From the NCBI RefSeq assembly GCF_016464375.1, contig NZ_JADDIU010000009.1, positions 62,001 through 126,000 of the forward strand: 64,000 bases of DNA, read 5' to 3'. Below, in pieces: positions 56,045-64,000 of this stretch. The notes beneath the pieces are model-generated. The model was not told the DNA's origin and did no database searches. It was given only the letters and a program-made list of their open reading frames with translations. Position numbers and translations under genes: made by a program. The first letter of the stretch is position 1. Each line of letters opens with the position of its first letter. Origin of the DNA: Bacillus renqingensis. GTDB lineage: Bacteria > Bacillota > Bacilli > Bacillales > Cytobacillaceae.

Positions 56045-57436
56045 ATGGGTGATGCTATGCTAAGATTGATGTTAATTTCGGTTATTTTATTGTATATGCT
56101 ATCTGTACTTATACCCGGATTCAAAATGGATAATTTTATCTCCCTCCTATGCTTCGCCATTGTCCTTATGACGATTTTTCAGGTTAAGCCGTTTGTGAAA
56201 ATATTAGGTAGCATCTTTTTGTTTTTTGGAGTTGCATTATTGTGGATTAGTGGAGCATCCTGGCAACAATACATCCTATCCTTTGGGCCAATGCTTGATT
56301 TGATAACGATGTTTTCTCTTATCCCCATTTTAGGAATACCGATTCAGTTAGGGGGATACAGCGGGGGGATTCAAACGATTATTCAAAAAAAAGTAAAAAC
56401 CTCTGGACAGCTTTACATAATCACATCAGGAATTTCCTATTTTTTTAGTATTTTTATGAACCTTGCGTCCTTACCAATGACGTATTATTCAATCCGGACC
56501 GCTTTGGACGGCTATGAAGTCCAAAATAAAGAACAATTTATGAGTAGATCGATTACTCGTGGGTTTGCGATGCCACTGGTGTGGGCACCTGTTACCCCGA
56601 TCGTCGGTATTGTGATTACCATGACAGGGGTAAGCTGGGCCTCGCTTCTTCCTTATGTGATCCCATTGAGTATTGTAGGAATCGGAATGGATTGGTATAT
56701 AGCCGCCCGCAACTCGAAAAGACAGCTAAAAGCCAGCAGTAATGTAATAGCTAATGAAACAGCTGCAGCCATTGAAACAGGGATAAACAACCGTTCTTCC
56801 AAGGTTTTGCAAATCCTGTTAGCCATTATTATCTTTAATGTTTCCATTTCCCTTGTAGAGACCCGCTTACCTTATCCATTTTTAATTTGTGTCTCGCTAC
56901 TGGTCATTCCTTTTGCTTTTTCTTGGTCTTTCCTTTTAAAAAGAGGAAGGGAATTTGGAACACAGCTGAAGAACCATTTTTACTCACTGCCGAAAACGAA
57001 GGATCAGTTTTTTATTTATTTGTCGGCGGGCTTTTTCATTTCAACAATAAACGTCTCTCATACAAATGAATGGCTGGATCACTGGATTAGCAAGTTTATT
57101 ACTGTGGCAGGGGCTGATATCTTTTTAGTGATGCTGCCGCTTATCCCTTTGGGATTCGCCTTTCTTGGGCTCCATCCAGCAGTGTCACTTGCGCTTATGA
57201 CGGAGGGATTAAATCCCGCATTAATCGGTATTTCGCCACACCTCCTGACAGTCGCAATGTTGGCGGGAGCTGTATCCGCTTTTATGGTTGGACCATATAA
57301 TGCCACATTGGGATTGATGTCAAGTATTGTAAAGGAAAGTTCCTATAAAGTGTCCAATTGGAATCTCCCATTTGCCGGTCTTTATACAGTATGTGTGATG
57401 CTTTATTTATTTATCTTACAAATGTTTTTAGGGTAA
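56045..57436 (+). CDS. Polytopic membrane transporter of the island (plus strand)
   Basis: 463 residues with 11-12 membrane segments. Loop sequences include IPIQLGGYSGGIQTIIQKK (near 98-116) and RGFAMPLVWAPVTPIVGIVI (near 173-192); a second-half repeat LHPAVSLALMTEGLNP suggests two structural halves as in the ion-transporter superfamily of anion or organic-acid carriers. I cannot name the family. Weak GGATGGGTG upstream of ATG; MLRLMLI four codons later is an alternative start. Regulated region contains a perfect operator palindrome. Confidence 0.65.
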   Translation: MGDAMLRLMLISVILLYMLSVLIPGFKMDNFISLLCFAIVLMTIFQVKPFVKILGSIFLFFGVALLWISGASWQQYILSFGPMLDLITMFSLIPILGIPIQLGGYSGGIQTIIQKKVKTSGQLYIITSGISYFFSIFMNLASLPMTYYSIRTALDGYEVQNKEQFMSRSITRGFAMPLVWAPVTPIVGIVITMTGVSWASLLPYVIPLSIVGIGMDWYIAARNSKRQLKASSNVIANETAAAIETGINNRSSKVLQILLAIIIFNVSISLVETRLPYPFLICVSLLVIPFAFSWSFLLKRGREFGTQLKNHFYSLPKTKDQFFIYLSAGFFISTINVSHTNEWLDHWISKFITVAGADIFLVMLPLIPLGFAFLGLHPAVSLALMTEGLNPALIGISPHLLTVAMLAGAVSAFMVGPYNATLGLMSSIVKESSYKVSNWNLPFAGLYTVCVMLYLFILQMFLG

Positions 57437-57463
57437 CGGCTTTCTCAATTTTTATAAAGAAAA

Positions 57464-57510
57464 AGGGCTTCCCTAAAGTTAGTGAAGAACACTAGCTTTA
57501 GGGAAGCCCT
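57464..57510. terminator. Bidirectional terminator between the two transporters
   Basis: AGGGCTTCCCTAAAG pairs with CTTTAGGGAAGCCCT and the stem continues toward the loop (TTAGTG/CACTAG). A-rich on the left and T-rich on the right, serving both convergent genes. Confidence 0.9.
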
Positions 57511-57536
57511 AGATTTTTCTTTTAACTTATTAGAAT

Positions 57537-58985
57537 TTACCAAATGACTACTGCAAGAATAGTGGCAATCAACAAACCCGTAACAACCGGTATAAAGTTT
57601 TTCCTCGCCAGATCTATGGGTGATACCTGTAAGAATCCTGCTACAGCCACAAGGGAGGACCAGGCAATAATCGTTCCTCCGCCGCTCCAAACTGACCCCA
57701 TCTGTCCAATCGCCGCCATTACCGATGGATCGATATTGCCGCCTTGAGCCAGTCCACCGGACAAAGCACCCGTTAACGGAAGTCCGGCGAACCCTGAGCC
57801 ATCCAGACCTGTAATAATCCCAACTAACAAGATACTTAGGGCCGCAAAAATAGGGCTATGAGGAATATACTGTTGTCCAGACTGGATTATATCAAATAGA
57901 AATGCAGGTTTGGTCGCATCATCACTTAATGAAAGAATTGATGTAGAGAAGTCGCCGCTCCCCATAAAGAAAAAGCCGGCAATTGGAATGACGGGGGCCA
58001 TCGCTCTAAACGCAAACACAAATCCTTCCGTAATATGCTCGCTAATTTTATCAAGAGCCTTAAGGCGATTAAAGGCTATCGTTGCCAAGATTAGTAGAAT
58101 GGTGGCAACACCACCGATAAAAGCGGCACCATCTCCGCCTTCAAATCCAGATCCCCCGCTAAATTTATTCTGAAACATGAAAATCATAACAGCTAGCATA
58201 GCTAAAGGCACAAGGATGGCAAATATTTTCCCCCAGGTTTTTTTTATACGTGTTACATTCACACTCTCTTCCACCGTGGCAGCCAGCTCATTATTAACTT
58301 GGATGAAAGCAATTTCACCTTTATCTGCCATACTTTCGACTTCTGATTTCGTCGTTATTGCCTTTCGATGCATTACATACACAATTACGAGGGAACTAAG
58401 TCCTGTAATGAGAGAAAGAATCATTGCTTTATCAGAAACCAAAGATTTTTCAATTCCAGCTGCTTTCGCACTAAGCATAGGAGCTACCTGCATAATATAG
58501 TCTGATGAAAGAGCCATTCCTTGGCCGGAAATAACAATTACCATTGCGGAGGTCATCGCCGGGAGTCCAGATCTCACAGCAGCCGGGACTAATAACGCAC
58601 AAATTAGTGGAACAGCGGGAGTTGGCCAGAAAAACAATGAAATGATATATGTTGTTGCCATTAAGACTAGAAAAGATATATGACCATTCACCATGATTTT
58701 TTGAATTGGTACTACCATACGTTTGTCAGCACCAAGGTCCTTGAGAGAATTAAGTAGACCAATCATGATGGAAATGATTAGAAAAATACTAAATAGCTCT
58801 TTTGCCGCAACGAGGTTCGCGTTAAACACCGCCTGGAATCCCGAAATCACACTTCCTTTATACACTGCTGCTACTAAAAAGGTTCCAATGATGAGGGGTA
58901 ACACAATGCCCTTTCTAAAAAGCATGATTATAATTACAACTACAGTAACAACAAGATACACCCAATGAGCCAACGTCAGTTCCAT
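57537..58985 (-). CDS. Polytopic membrane transporter of the island (minus strand)
   Basis: 482 residues, about 12 membrane segments and a hydrophilic central loop (residues about 225-255). Motifs include FFWPTPAVPLICALLVPAAV (near 118-137) and ISGQGMALSSDYIMQVAP. The second half has GLDGSGFAGLPLTGALSGGL and MGSVWSGGGTIIAWSSLVAV, resembling organic-anion or sodium symporters of the GntP/NhaC-like group, but I cannot assign it. It is convergent with the other island transporter. A TTGTATACCTA site lies 125 bases upstream. Confidence 0.65.
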   Translation of the reverse strand: MELTLAHWVYLVVTVVVIIIMLFRKGIVLPLIIGTFLVAAVYKGSVISGFQAVFNANLVAAKELFSIFLIISIMIGLLNSLKDLGADKRMVVPIQKIMVNGHISFLVLMATTYIISLFFWPTPAVPLICALLVPAAVRSGLPAMTSAMVIVISGQGMALSSDYIMQVAPMLSAKAAGIEKSLVSDKAMILSLITGLSSLVIVYVMHRKAITTKSEVESMADKGEIAFIQVNNELAATVEESVNVTRIKKTWGKIFAILVPLAMLAVMIFMFQNKFSGGSGFEGGDGAAFIGGVATILLILATIAFNRLKALDKISEHITEGFVFAFRAMAPVIPIAGFFFMGSGDFSTSILSLSDDATKPAFLFDIIQSGQQYIPHSPIFAALSILLVGIITGLDGSGFAGLPLTGALSGGLAQGGNIDPSVMAAIGQMGSVWSGGGTIIAWSSLVAVAGFLQVSPIDLARKNFIPVVTGLLIATILAVVIW

Positions 58986-59109
58986 ATATTTCCTCCTTTT
59001 AAGTAAATAGAGTAATACAGGTTATTTGGGTTATGTAAATCTTGAAGATGATAATATACCTGGGTCCATAATAACCAATTTTTTAGGGATTATTTTTGTA
59101 TTTTGTACA

Positions 59110-59120
59110 TTGTATACCTA
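59110..59120. promoter_or_regulatory. GntR-type operator, minus-strand transporter
   Basis: TTGTATACCTA, preceded by TTTTGTAC, about 125 bases upstream of the transporter start. Confidence 0.5.
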
Positions 59121-59445
59121 GATGTGAGATGATGATTAATAGAATTCTGTCTCTAGTGGATATCCCTTGCTTATACATGCTAATAGCGGCATCACTTTAA
59201 AAATAAAAAAGAATGCAAGCTTTCCTGTTTTTCTTCCAATAGACTATTAACCTGCTTTAAACGTGTGATTTCTCCCTTATTTTAATAAATCCCTCCTTTT
59301 TTCACTACGAACATAGTGAAAATACATAGATTGATATTAATATACCATTATTTTTAATATTACCGCAATCACTTTTTTGAAAATTTGAATATTTTATTAA
59401 ATTCACAATAATCTTGTGTTTTTATTGTTTATTTAGTAAAATGAA

Positions 59446-59463
59446 TTGGTATACGGTATACCT
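59446..59463. promoter_or_regulatory. Double GntR-type operator, aspartate-dehydrogenase-like gene
   Basis: TTGGTATACGGTATACC contains two abutting half-palindromes GGTATAC in direct order. It lies about 60 bases upstream of the start, likely over the promoter. Confidence 0.6.
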
Positions 59464-59519
59464 CATTTTAGGAAACAAATAACTTGAGAGCTAAACTTAT
59501 TAATTGAGGTGATTTTAAT

Positions 59520-60326
59520 ATGATTAAAGTGGGGATTATTGGTTACGGAACACTGGGAAAAGCTATTTGCGATTTGATTCAGACTGATCAGGCTGAAGAT
59601 GTTGCACTTAAGTCTATTCTTGTTCGCAGGCCAGTAACATCTATCAATGAAACAATTAAAAATGCTTTTTTTACGACAAATGAGGAGACTTTTTTCAATC
59701 AGGAACTGGATGTCATCATTGAAGCAGCAGGGCACCAAGCATTGGAACTTTACGGAGAAAAGGCCCTTTCTTCAGGCAGCCATTTAATCATTCTATCTGT
59801 CGGAGCCTTAGCTGACCATTGCTTTTATGAGACTTTACAATCTGCCGCATTAAAAAACAATAAGAAGATTTTTATTCCTTCTGCCGCAATTGCTGGCTTA
59901 GATAGAATTGCTTCGGGGGTGTTGGGTGAAATTGAGGAGATTACCCTTATTACCAGAAAGCCAACTAAAAGCTGGTACGGGACCATTGCTGAGGAACGGG
60001 TAGATTTAGAAACGCTTAAAGAGGCATATTGTATTTATAATGGTAATGCAAGAAATGCAGCAAAGTTATTCCCTGAAAGTGTAAATGTATCTGCTACATT
60101 AAGTATTGCTGGTATTGGTTTCGAAAAAACAAAGGTTCAAGTATATATTGACCCAACCATCAACAGTAATGAGCACAGCATTGTCGCAAAAGGGACCTTT
60201 GGCCGGGTAGAAATATCTGTTCAAAATACACCCTTCAAACAGAATCCTAAATCCAGTCCAATAGTGGCAATGAGTGTTGCAAAAGTGTTAAGAAACCTGA
60301 CAACTTCAGTGGTGATAGGTATCTAA
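59520..60326 (+). CDS. Aspartate-dehydrogenase-like oxidoreductase
   Basis: 268 residues. N-terminal NAD(P)-binding GIIGYGTLGKAICDLI (near 5-20) and a C-terminal DUF108 domain with IPSAAIAGLDRIASG (near 121-135) and FPESVNVSATLSIAGIG (near 182-198), characteristic of L-aspartate dehydrogenase/NadX. Such enzymes interconvert aspartate and oxaloacetate with release of ammonia. No nadA or nadC is nearby, so here it more likely deaminates an amino-acid intermediate of the island's pathway. GAGGTGATTTTAAT precedes the ATG. Confidence 0.8.
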   Translation: MIKVGIIGYGTLGKAICDLIQTDQAEDVALKSILVRRPVTSINETIKNAFFTTNEETFFNQELDVIIEAAGHQALELYGEKALSSGSHLIILSVGALADHCFYETLQSAALKNNKKIFIPSAAIAGLDRIASGVLGEIEEITLITRKPTKSWYGTIAEERVDLETLKEAYCIYNGNARNAAKLFPESVNVSATLSIAGIGFEKTKVQVYIDPTINSNEHSIVAKGTFGRVEISVQNTPFKQNPKSSPIVAMSVAKVLRNLTTSVVIGI

Positions 60327-60453
60327 ATGAAAAGCTGTCAGGCAATCATACTTCAATTTGCCGGCGGGCATTTTTGACGTTAACAATCACCGTATTTCAA
60401 ATGTTAATTTCTAAAATCTACTGTAATAGGAAAGCTTGGTATGAATGAAGGAA

Positions 60454-60485
60454 AAAAACTGTTTTAATTAGGTAGAACAGTTATT
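60454..60485. terminator. Hairpin between the aspartate-dehydrogenase-like gene and regulator B
   Basis: AAAAACTGTT pairs with AACAGTTATTTT-type sequence across a 12-base loop at the convergent ends. Confidence 0.5.
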
Positions 60486-61161
60486 TTCCCTTTTCTTTAC
60501 TTTTCCTTACTGCTTCAACGTATGCTTTTTTGGAATTTTCGATATGGATCTTTGTTAAATACTCGGCCATTTCCAACTCCTGATTGAGGATCGCCTCCAT
60601 AATGGCCAAGTGCTCTTCCATTGATTTTACCGGTCTGCCGGGGTTTTTATAGCCGGTCTTTGCAAAGGCACTGATATAATCTGATAGCCCGCTCAGTATT
60701 TCGTAAAGCTTTGCATTCTTCGCCGATCTGTATAATAGATGATTTAAGTCCCTGTGTAAATCTGAGAAATCATCATCTTTATTATTTTTTAAACGGTCTT
60801 CAACCTTTTTGCAAAAAGCAAGATATGTGCTCCTCATTTCATCATCTAATTTTTGTGCAGCTAGTTTTGCAGCCAGTACTTCAAGAGAAGAGAGGATTGT
60901 AAATACTTCAATAATTTCCTTCTCGGAAATATCAGCAACAATTACCCCTTTTCTTGGGACTGTTTTGACAAAACCCTGTGATTCTAAGCGGAACAAGGCT
61001 TCCCGAATAGGCGTCCGACTAATCCTCAATCTTTCCGCAAGTTCCCGCTCTACTAAGCGGTCACCTGTTTTAAATTCACCTTCTAGAATGAGATTCTTAA
61101 TGTGAAGATAGACCCTCTCACGTAAAGATATGAGATTATCTTCTGACCAGTTAGTATCCAA
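60481..61161 (-). CDS. GntR/FCD-family regulator, paralogue B
   Basis: 226 residues. HTH LRISRTPIREALFRLESQGF is identical to that of paralogue A at 48646-49335; the FCD domain is more diverged (IEVFTILSSLEVLAAKLAAQ shared). Identical recognition helices imply the same DNA target, while different effector domains could give two inducers. GGAAGGAGGGG precedes the ATG, and a TTTGGTATAC...TATACAAA site lies 20 bases upstream, so it probably represses itself. Confidence 0.87.
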   Translation of the reverse strand: MDTNWSEDNLISLRERVYLHIKNLILEGEFKTGDRLVERELAERLRISRTPIREALFRLESQGFVKTVPRKGVIVADISEKEIIEVFTILSSLEVLAAKLAAQKLDDEMRSTYLAFCKKVEDRLKNNKDDDFSDLHRDLNHLLYRSAKNAKLYEILSGLSDYISAFAKTGYKNPGRPVKSMEEHLAIMEAILNQELEMAEYLTKIHIENSKKAYVEAVRKSKEKGK

Positions 61162-61180
61162 TGATTCCCCTCCTTCCTAT

Positions 61181-61200
61181 TTTGGTATACACTATACAAA
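61181..61200. promoter_or_regulatory. GntR-type operator, regulator B autoregulation
   Basis: TTTGGTATACACTATACAAA, an extended imperfect palindrome immediately upstream of the regulator ribosome binding site. Confidence 0.6.
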
Positions 61201-61272
61201 TTATAACGTACTAATTTTCAATATAGCAACCTTTTAGATTACTCAAGGAAATAGAAAAAAGCAGGGAATGAT

Positions 61273-61869
61273 TTATTCTTTAGAAGAACTAGCCTCCATT
61301 ACTGCACGATAAATAATCTCTGTCATAATTTCAGCTAGCTTGGTTACATTATATAATCTCGTACTATTCAACGATTTGGCTGGTTCAAATGGATCAAGGA
61401 CATTCACAACTGCTTTCAAATGGTAATCACCTACAATTGGTAATACTTTTTTAAGCGCATTTCCCGGTATAAACGAGCCCTTTTCTAAAATAATGGAGCC
61501 AATGTGTTTTTCAGTCCCTAAACAAGCATCAATTCCAAAAATAAACGCCTGATTATGTGCTTGCTGTATTTCATTTAAAACTTTTTTAATATTTAATGCG
61601 TGAACAGGCTTTTCCAATGTTCCGTAGACGGGAAAAGGAATCTCTCTTTCTATTAACATGGACCCTACAAAAGGACCGAGTGAGTCACCGGTTGAACGAT
61701 CTGTTCCAATGCATAAAAAAACAATTTCATTAGACATTTTGCTAAATACTTCTTTAAGATGATTGGTCATTTTCTCTATTTCCTTCTTCTCATTGACTAC
61801 ATTTTCTGAAAGATAATATAGCCTTTCAAGCGTTTCTTTTTCTATTTTTTTGCTTTTAAAAGGCCACAT
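61273..61869 (-). CDS. yyaC: Spore protein YyaC (DUF1256)
   Basis: 198 residues. The family core reads FLCIGTDRSTGDSLGPFVGS (near 52-71), followed by VYGTLEKPVHALNI and FGIDACLGTEKHIGSI with conserved acidic residues, and GDYHLKAVVNVLDPFEPAKS near the end. The fold is related to hydrogenase-maturation-type proteases; YyaC is a sporulation-associated protein in B. subtilis. GGGGGTTG precedes the ATG. Its presence supports a spore-forming host. Confidence 0.85.
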   Translation of the reverse strand: MWPFKSKKIEKETLERLYYLSENVVNEKKEIEKMTNHLKEVFSKMSNEIVFLCIGTDRSTGDSLGPFVGSMLIEREIPFPVYGTLEKPVHALNIKKVLNEIQQAHNQAFIFGIDACLGTEKHIGSIILEKGSFIPGNALKKVLPIVGDYHLKAVVNVLDPFEPAKSLNSTRLYNVTKLAEIMTEIIYRAVMEASSSKE

Positions 61870-62762
61870 TGCACAACCCCCATCTTTACTCGTTTTCTTT
61901 ATTTTATTTGAAGGGGAGCACTTTTTTCTAGTTTTTACTTCCTTTATTTTTATAAAACAAAGAAGTCCTTGGAGATTAATATTTGTAATCTTTGAATTTG
62001 AAATGGCATTTTTTATGTTTGCGATAGGTAACGGAACCCGTTATGGCAGTAGAAAAGTGAATTGGGTCTAGAATGTTTTATAAATAGGATTCCTTTCGGA
62101 TAAATTCTTATAAACTCGGGGATGAATATAGATCTTCCAGAACCTGATACATCTATCTTAATCAACATCGTTGGCTTTTAAGCGGTTAGTATTAAGATTG
62201 TTCTACCGTGCTTCCACTTGGTGGCCATGGAATTTCTAAATACTTTTGTAAACGAGCACATTTTTTCATATCCTCTTTTTCTCTTTTTTCGTTAGAAAAT
62301 CTGATTTAATATCCTATTTTTTTACTTTATTTCAGATTATATAAATTCCAAATCAAATTATTCCAGCTTTAAAGTAATAATAAGGAACCCCTAAAAAGGG
62401 GCATCCACCGGGATATAATTTTTGTATTTTTACCCGGATCTTGCACACTTTCTCTGTTTGAAGAAGAAAAATTGTATCATTTAATTGATCCCAAAGAATA
62501 AACCTGTTAGTCATCAAGGTATCAATACGAGAACAGCCTTGAGATCGCAATGTAATAGCTTTTGTAGTATTTTAGGTGATGAAGTGCATCCTTTTTGATG
62601 ACCATTAGGCCATCCAAAATGGGTTAAGACTGCAGGCTTGGCTGGGTGAGGATGATTTTATCATGGGAACTTTCTCCATTGTGAAAAAACCCGAGTATGA
62701 ACTTAAACTCCGGCTTTGTATTTCGAAAATTAGCCCACTGTACTGAGTAAAGCATATATGCC
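61870..62762. other. Gap of about 900 bases without a supported gene
   Basis: Only short frames without good ribosome binding sites occur (for example a 25-codon minus-strand frame starting near 62263). A CCCCTAAAAAGGGG hairpin lies near 62391-62404, and a terminator-like CCGGAGT...ACTCGGGTTTTTTC is readable on the minus strand near 62684-62715. The stretch may contain eroded genes, but I recognise none. Confidence 0.4.
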
Positions 62763-62802
62763 ATAAAAAAGACGTTCCAAAACTGTTGCCAGTTTGAACG
62801 CC
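62763..62802 (-). terminator. Terminator of the CBO0543-type operon
   Basis: On the minus strand CGTTCAAACTG pairs with CAGTTTTGGAACG (one bulge) and is followed by TCTTTTTTATGG. Confidence 0.75.
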
Positions 62803-62862
62803 AATTTAATATGTCATTTTAATTTTTCAAATTCTTAACTGCACCCGTTACTATTACAACCG

Positions 62863-63387
62863 CTAGAGCCGTTTTCGATAAGGCCCAAACTGTTTTTTGG
62901 CGGAAGCTTCGCGAATGGTTTTAATATACCGGAAAAAAAGTAATGTAAGGCATTGAATGATTAAATAGACAGGAAAGGAACGGGACAAATTCCATCTTTT
63001 ATAAGTAAACACGTTAAAATGCTCGCTTAACCATTCAAAAGCAATGGCTGCTAAAGACCCAGCAACGATATAAGCTACAATCCAAAGGCCCCTCATTCGC
63101 AACCTATCAAAAAAATATACAAATAAATAACCGAATGGGGCATATAATACGTAAGTCAATAAGTCAAAAAGCTCATATTTAGGTCCATCCATGACATCGT
63201 ATAAGTCCCAGCCCTGTATCGCCAACAGATGATCTAAAAACCTTGCTATTATAGTAGAAAATAGCATCATCATGATGGTCATACTAAAAGGGAATTTCTT
63301 TGGCAACAGAAAAACAATGGAAAAAGTAACGAAAAGCCAAAAAAGAATATACCATTCATTTATGTCAAAATGATAGGGAAGTGCCAT
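62863..63387 (-). CDS. CBO0543-family membrane protein
   Basis: 174 residues, five membrane segments. Typical family positions are the N-terminal NEWYILFWLF, DLLTYVLYAPFGYLFVYFFD in the middle, and FEWLSEHFNVFTYKRWNLS near 117-135. Function unknown; such genes are common in spore formers and often occur in pairs. Its ATG overlaps the stop of the upstream membrane gene. Confidence 0.75.
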   Translation of the reverse strand: MALPYHFDINEWYILFWLFVTFSIVFLLPKKFPFSMTIMMMLFSTIIARFLDHLLAIQGWDLYDVMDGPKYELFDLLTYVLYAPFGYLFVYFFDRLRMRGLWIVAYIVAGSLAAIAFEWLSEHFNVFTYKRWNLSRSFPVYLIIQCLTLLFFRYIKTIREASAKKQFGPYRKRL

Positions 63388-63860
63388 CAGCTATTTATCC
63401 CCTCTTTCCGCAACATTATTTTAAACCATATCTGAAGAATATAGGCAATAAATAAGATTCCAAAAAGGGACACAAGTGTTTTCCAATACTCCCAGCTAAT
63501 AAAAGTGAGGATTCCCCACTGAACAAATTGAAATTCCTTCACAAAAAAGATTACAAATACGAAAATAGTTAAACCACACTTGTAAATTATCGATTTTTCA
63601 TTACTGATAAAGTCCAAGTACCATATACAGATCAACGGCTCAATTATTAGTTCATAGGCTCTAAAGAGGAGAAGCGTTCTTATGTCTCCACTAATTTCAA
63701 CCGCACCAATATTTAAATTTATTATTGAAAAATAACTTGTGATTAAAAATTCTAAAACAAAATAAGTGAAGATATTCACGAATATATGAGACTTTTTTCG
63801 GACAGTAAAGAATGCAATTAAGAAAATGATATATAAATCCAATACAATAAGAAACTTCAT
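63387..63860 (-). CDS. Membrane protein, partner of the CBO0543-type gene
   Basis: 157 residues, five membrane segments, with EPLICIWYLDFISNEKS near 92-108. It resembles the proteins that pair with CBO0543-type genes. Its stop overlaps the next start and its ATG overlaps the stop of the partial gene upstream by four bases, so three genes are coupled. Confidence 0.65.
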   Translation of the reverse strand: MKFLIVLDLYIIFLIAFFTVRKKSHIFVNIFTYFVLEFLITSYFSIINLNIGAVEISGDIRTLLLFRAYELIIEPLICIWYLDFISNEKSIIYKCGLTIFVFVIFFVKEFQFVQWGILTFISWEYWKTLVSLFGILFIAYILQIWFKIMLRKEGINS

Positions 63861-64000
63861 TTTAAATTCAACTCTTTATTGGAAATGGCCTCATTAATAA
63901 AATATTTATGGATCATTCTCATCCACCTTTGAAACACCAAAAGCGTGATTTTCCCAAAGAATTTGTACGATCTGATTCGACTGATCCTTTGGACAGTCAA
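63857..64000 (-). CDS. Partial CDS, C-terminal 47 residues (runs off right edge)
   Basis: An open frame enters from the right edge and ends at TGA overlapping the next gene's ATG (ATGA). Visible end: basic helix SYKFFGKITLLVFQRWMRMI then HKYFINEAISNKELNLK. Coupling to two membrane-protein genes supports it being real. Identity unknown. Confidence 0.5.
   Translation of the reverse strand: MTVQRISRIRSYKFFGKITLLVFQRWMRMIHKYFINEAISNKELNLK

Larger units (their letters stand above)
58986..59519. other. Long AT-rich regulatory gap between divergent genes
   Basis: No supported gene. It holds operator-like sites at 59110-59120 and 59446-59463 belonging to the divergent transporter and aspartate-dehydrogenase-like genes, plus the variant AATATACCATT near 59338. 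The remainder is AT-rich and unrecognised. Confidence 0.5.

Noticed and set aside
61962-62071. Plus-strand frame ending FAIGNGTRYGSRKVNWV
   Set aside because: It starts inside the yyaC promoter region without a ribosome binding site; likely chance.
62353-62550. A 65-codon minus-strand frame in the gap after yyaC
   Set aside because: No ribosome binding site, no family resemblance and odd composition. It could be an eroded gene but cannot be supported.

Overview
The window looks like chromosomal DNA of a spore-forming Bacillaceae, closest in style to Bacillus/Neobacillus. Evidence is moderate-to-low GC, AGGAGG-type ribosome binding sites, sigma-A promoters, a TnrA regulator with TnrA boxes, CcpA cre sites, a leucine T-box leader, a KinB-like sporulation-type kinase, the spore protein YyaC, and a yoaS-yozG-yoaT cluster as in B. 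subtilis. No rRNA, tRNA, CRISPR array or intact insertion sequence was seen. Species is inference.

Layout. 0-4.3 kb: two adjacent paralogous sensor kinases (one cut by the window edge), a structured non-coding RNA candidate with its own promoter and terminator, a C39-like peptidase and a two-part threonine/serine exporter. 4.4-8.4 kb: gluconate use (gntK, an RpiR regulator, convergent gntP with a cre site). 8.5-17 kb: MFS exporter, panE, radical-SAM YfkAB, an ABC exporter and recQ. 17.5-20.6 kb: a fatty-acid or acyl-CoA operon (truncated acyl-CoA dehydrogenase, thiolase, acyl-CoA synthetase) behind a promoter with a consensus cre site. 20.8-28.9 kb: a 2-hydroxyacid dehydrogenase, yoaS-yozG-yoaT, a large TPR-dynamin GTPase and an amino-acid ABC importer. 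29.2-29.6 kb: tandem array of hairpin-forming units with an exact 52-bp period. 29.7-31.9 kb: nitrogen control (two small ORFs, tnrA, amtB) with TnrA boxes in front of each unit. 32.1-33.9 kb: DUF294 nucleotidyltransferase plus DEDDh exonuclease. 34-45 kb: branched-chain amino-acid synthesis, ilvD alone and then ilvBHC-leuABCD behind a leucine T-box, with dispersed repeats between genes. 45-47.9 kb: SulP and TerC transporters and a decayed RidA gene.

The most unusual part is 47.9-61.2 kb. It holds two paralogous GntR/FCD repressors, two 2Fe-2S ferredoxins, a heme-oxygenase-like diiron oxidase with a full set of apparent iron ligands, an aldehyde dehydrogenase, a creatininase-family hydrolase, a GlcG/HbpS-like protein, a split chromate-type transporter, two further polytopic transporters, an aspartate-dehydrogenase-like enzyme, an unrecognised 111-residue protein and an overlooked 28-residue cationic peptide. 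At least ten copies of an operator-like sequence, TTGGTATACCAA, lie in front of these units. I read it as one regulon for oxidative breakdown of a nitrogen-containing substrate; the substrate is unknown. The window ends with yyaC and a CBO0543-type membrane-protein operon that runs off the right edge.
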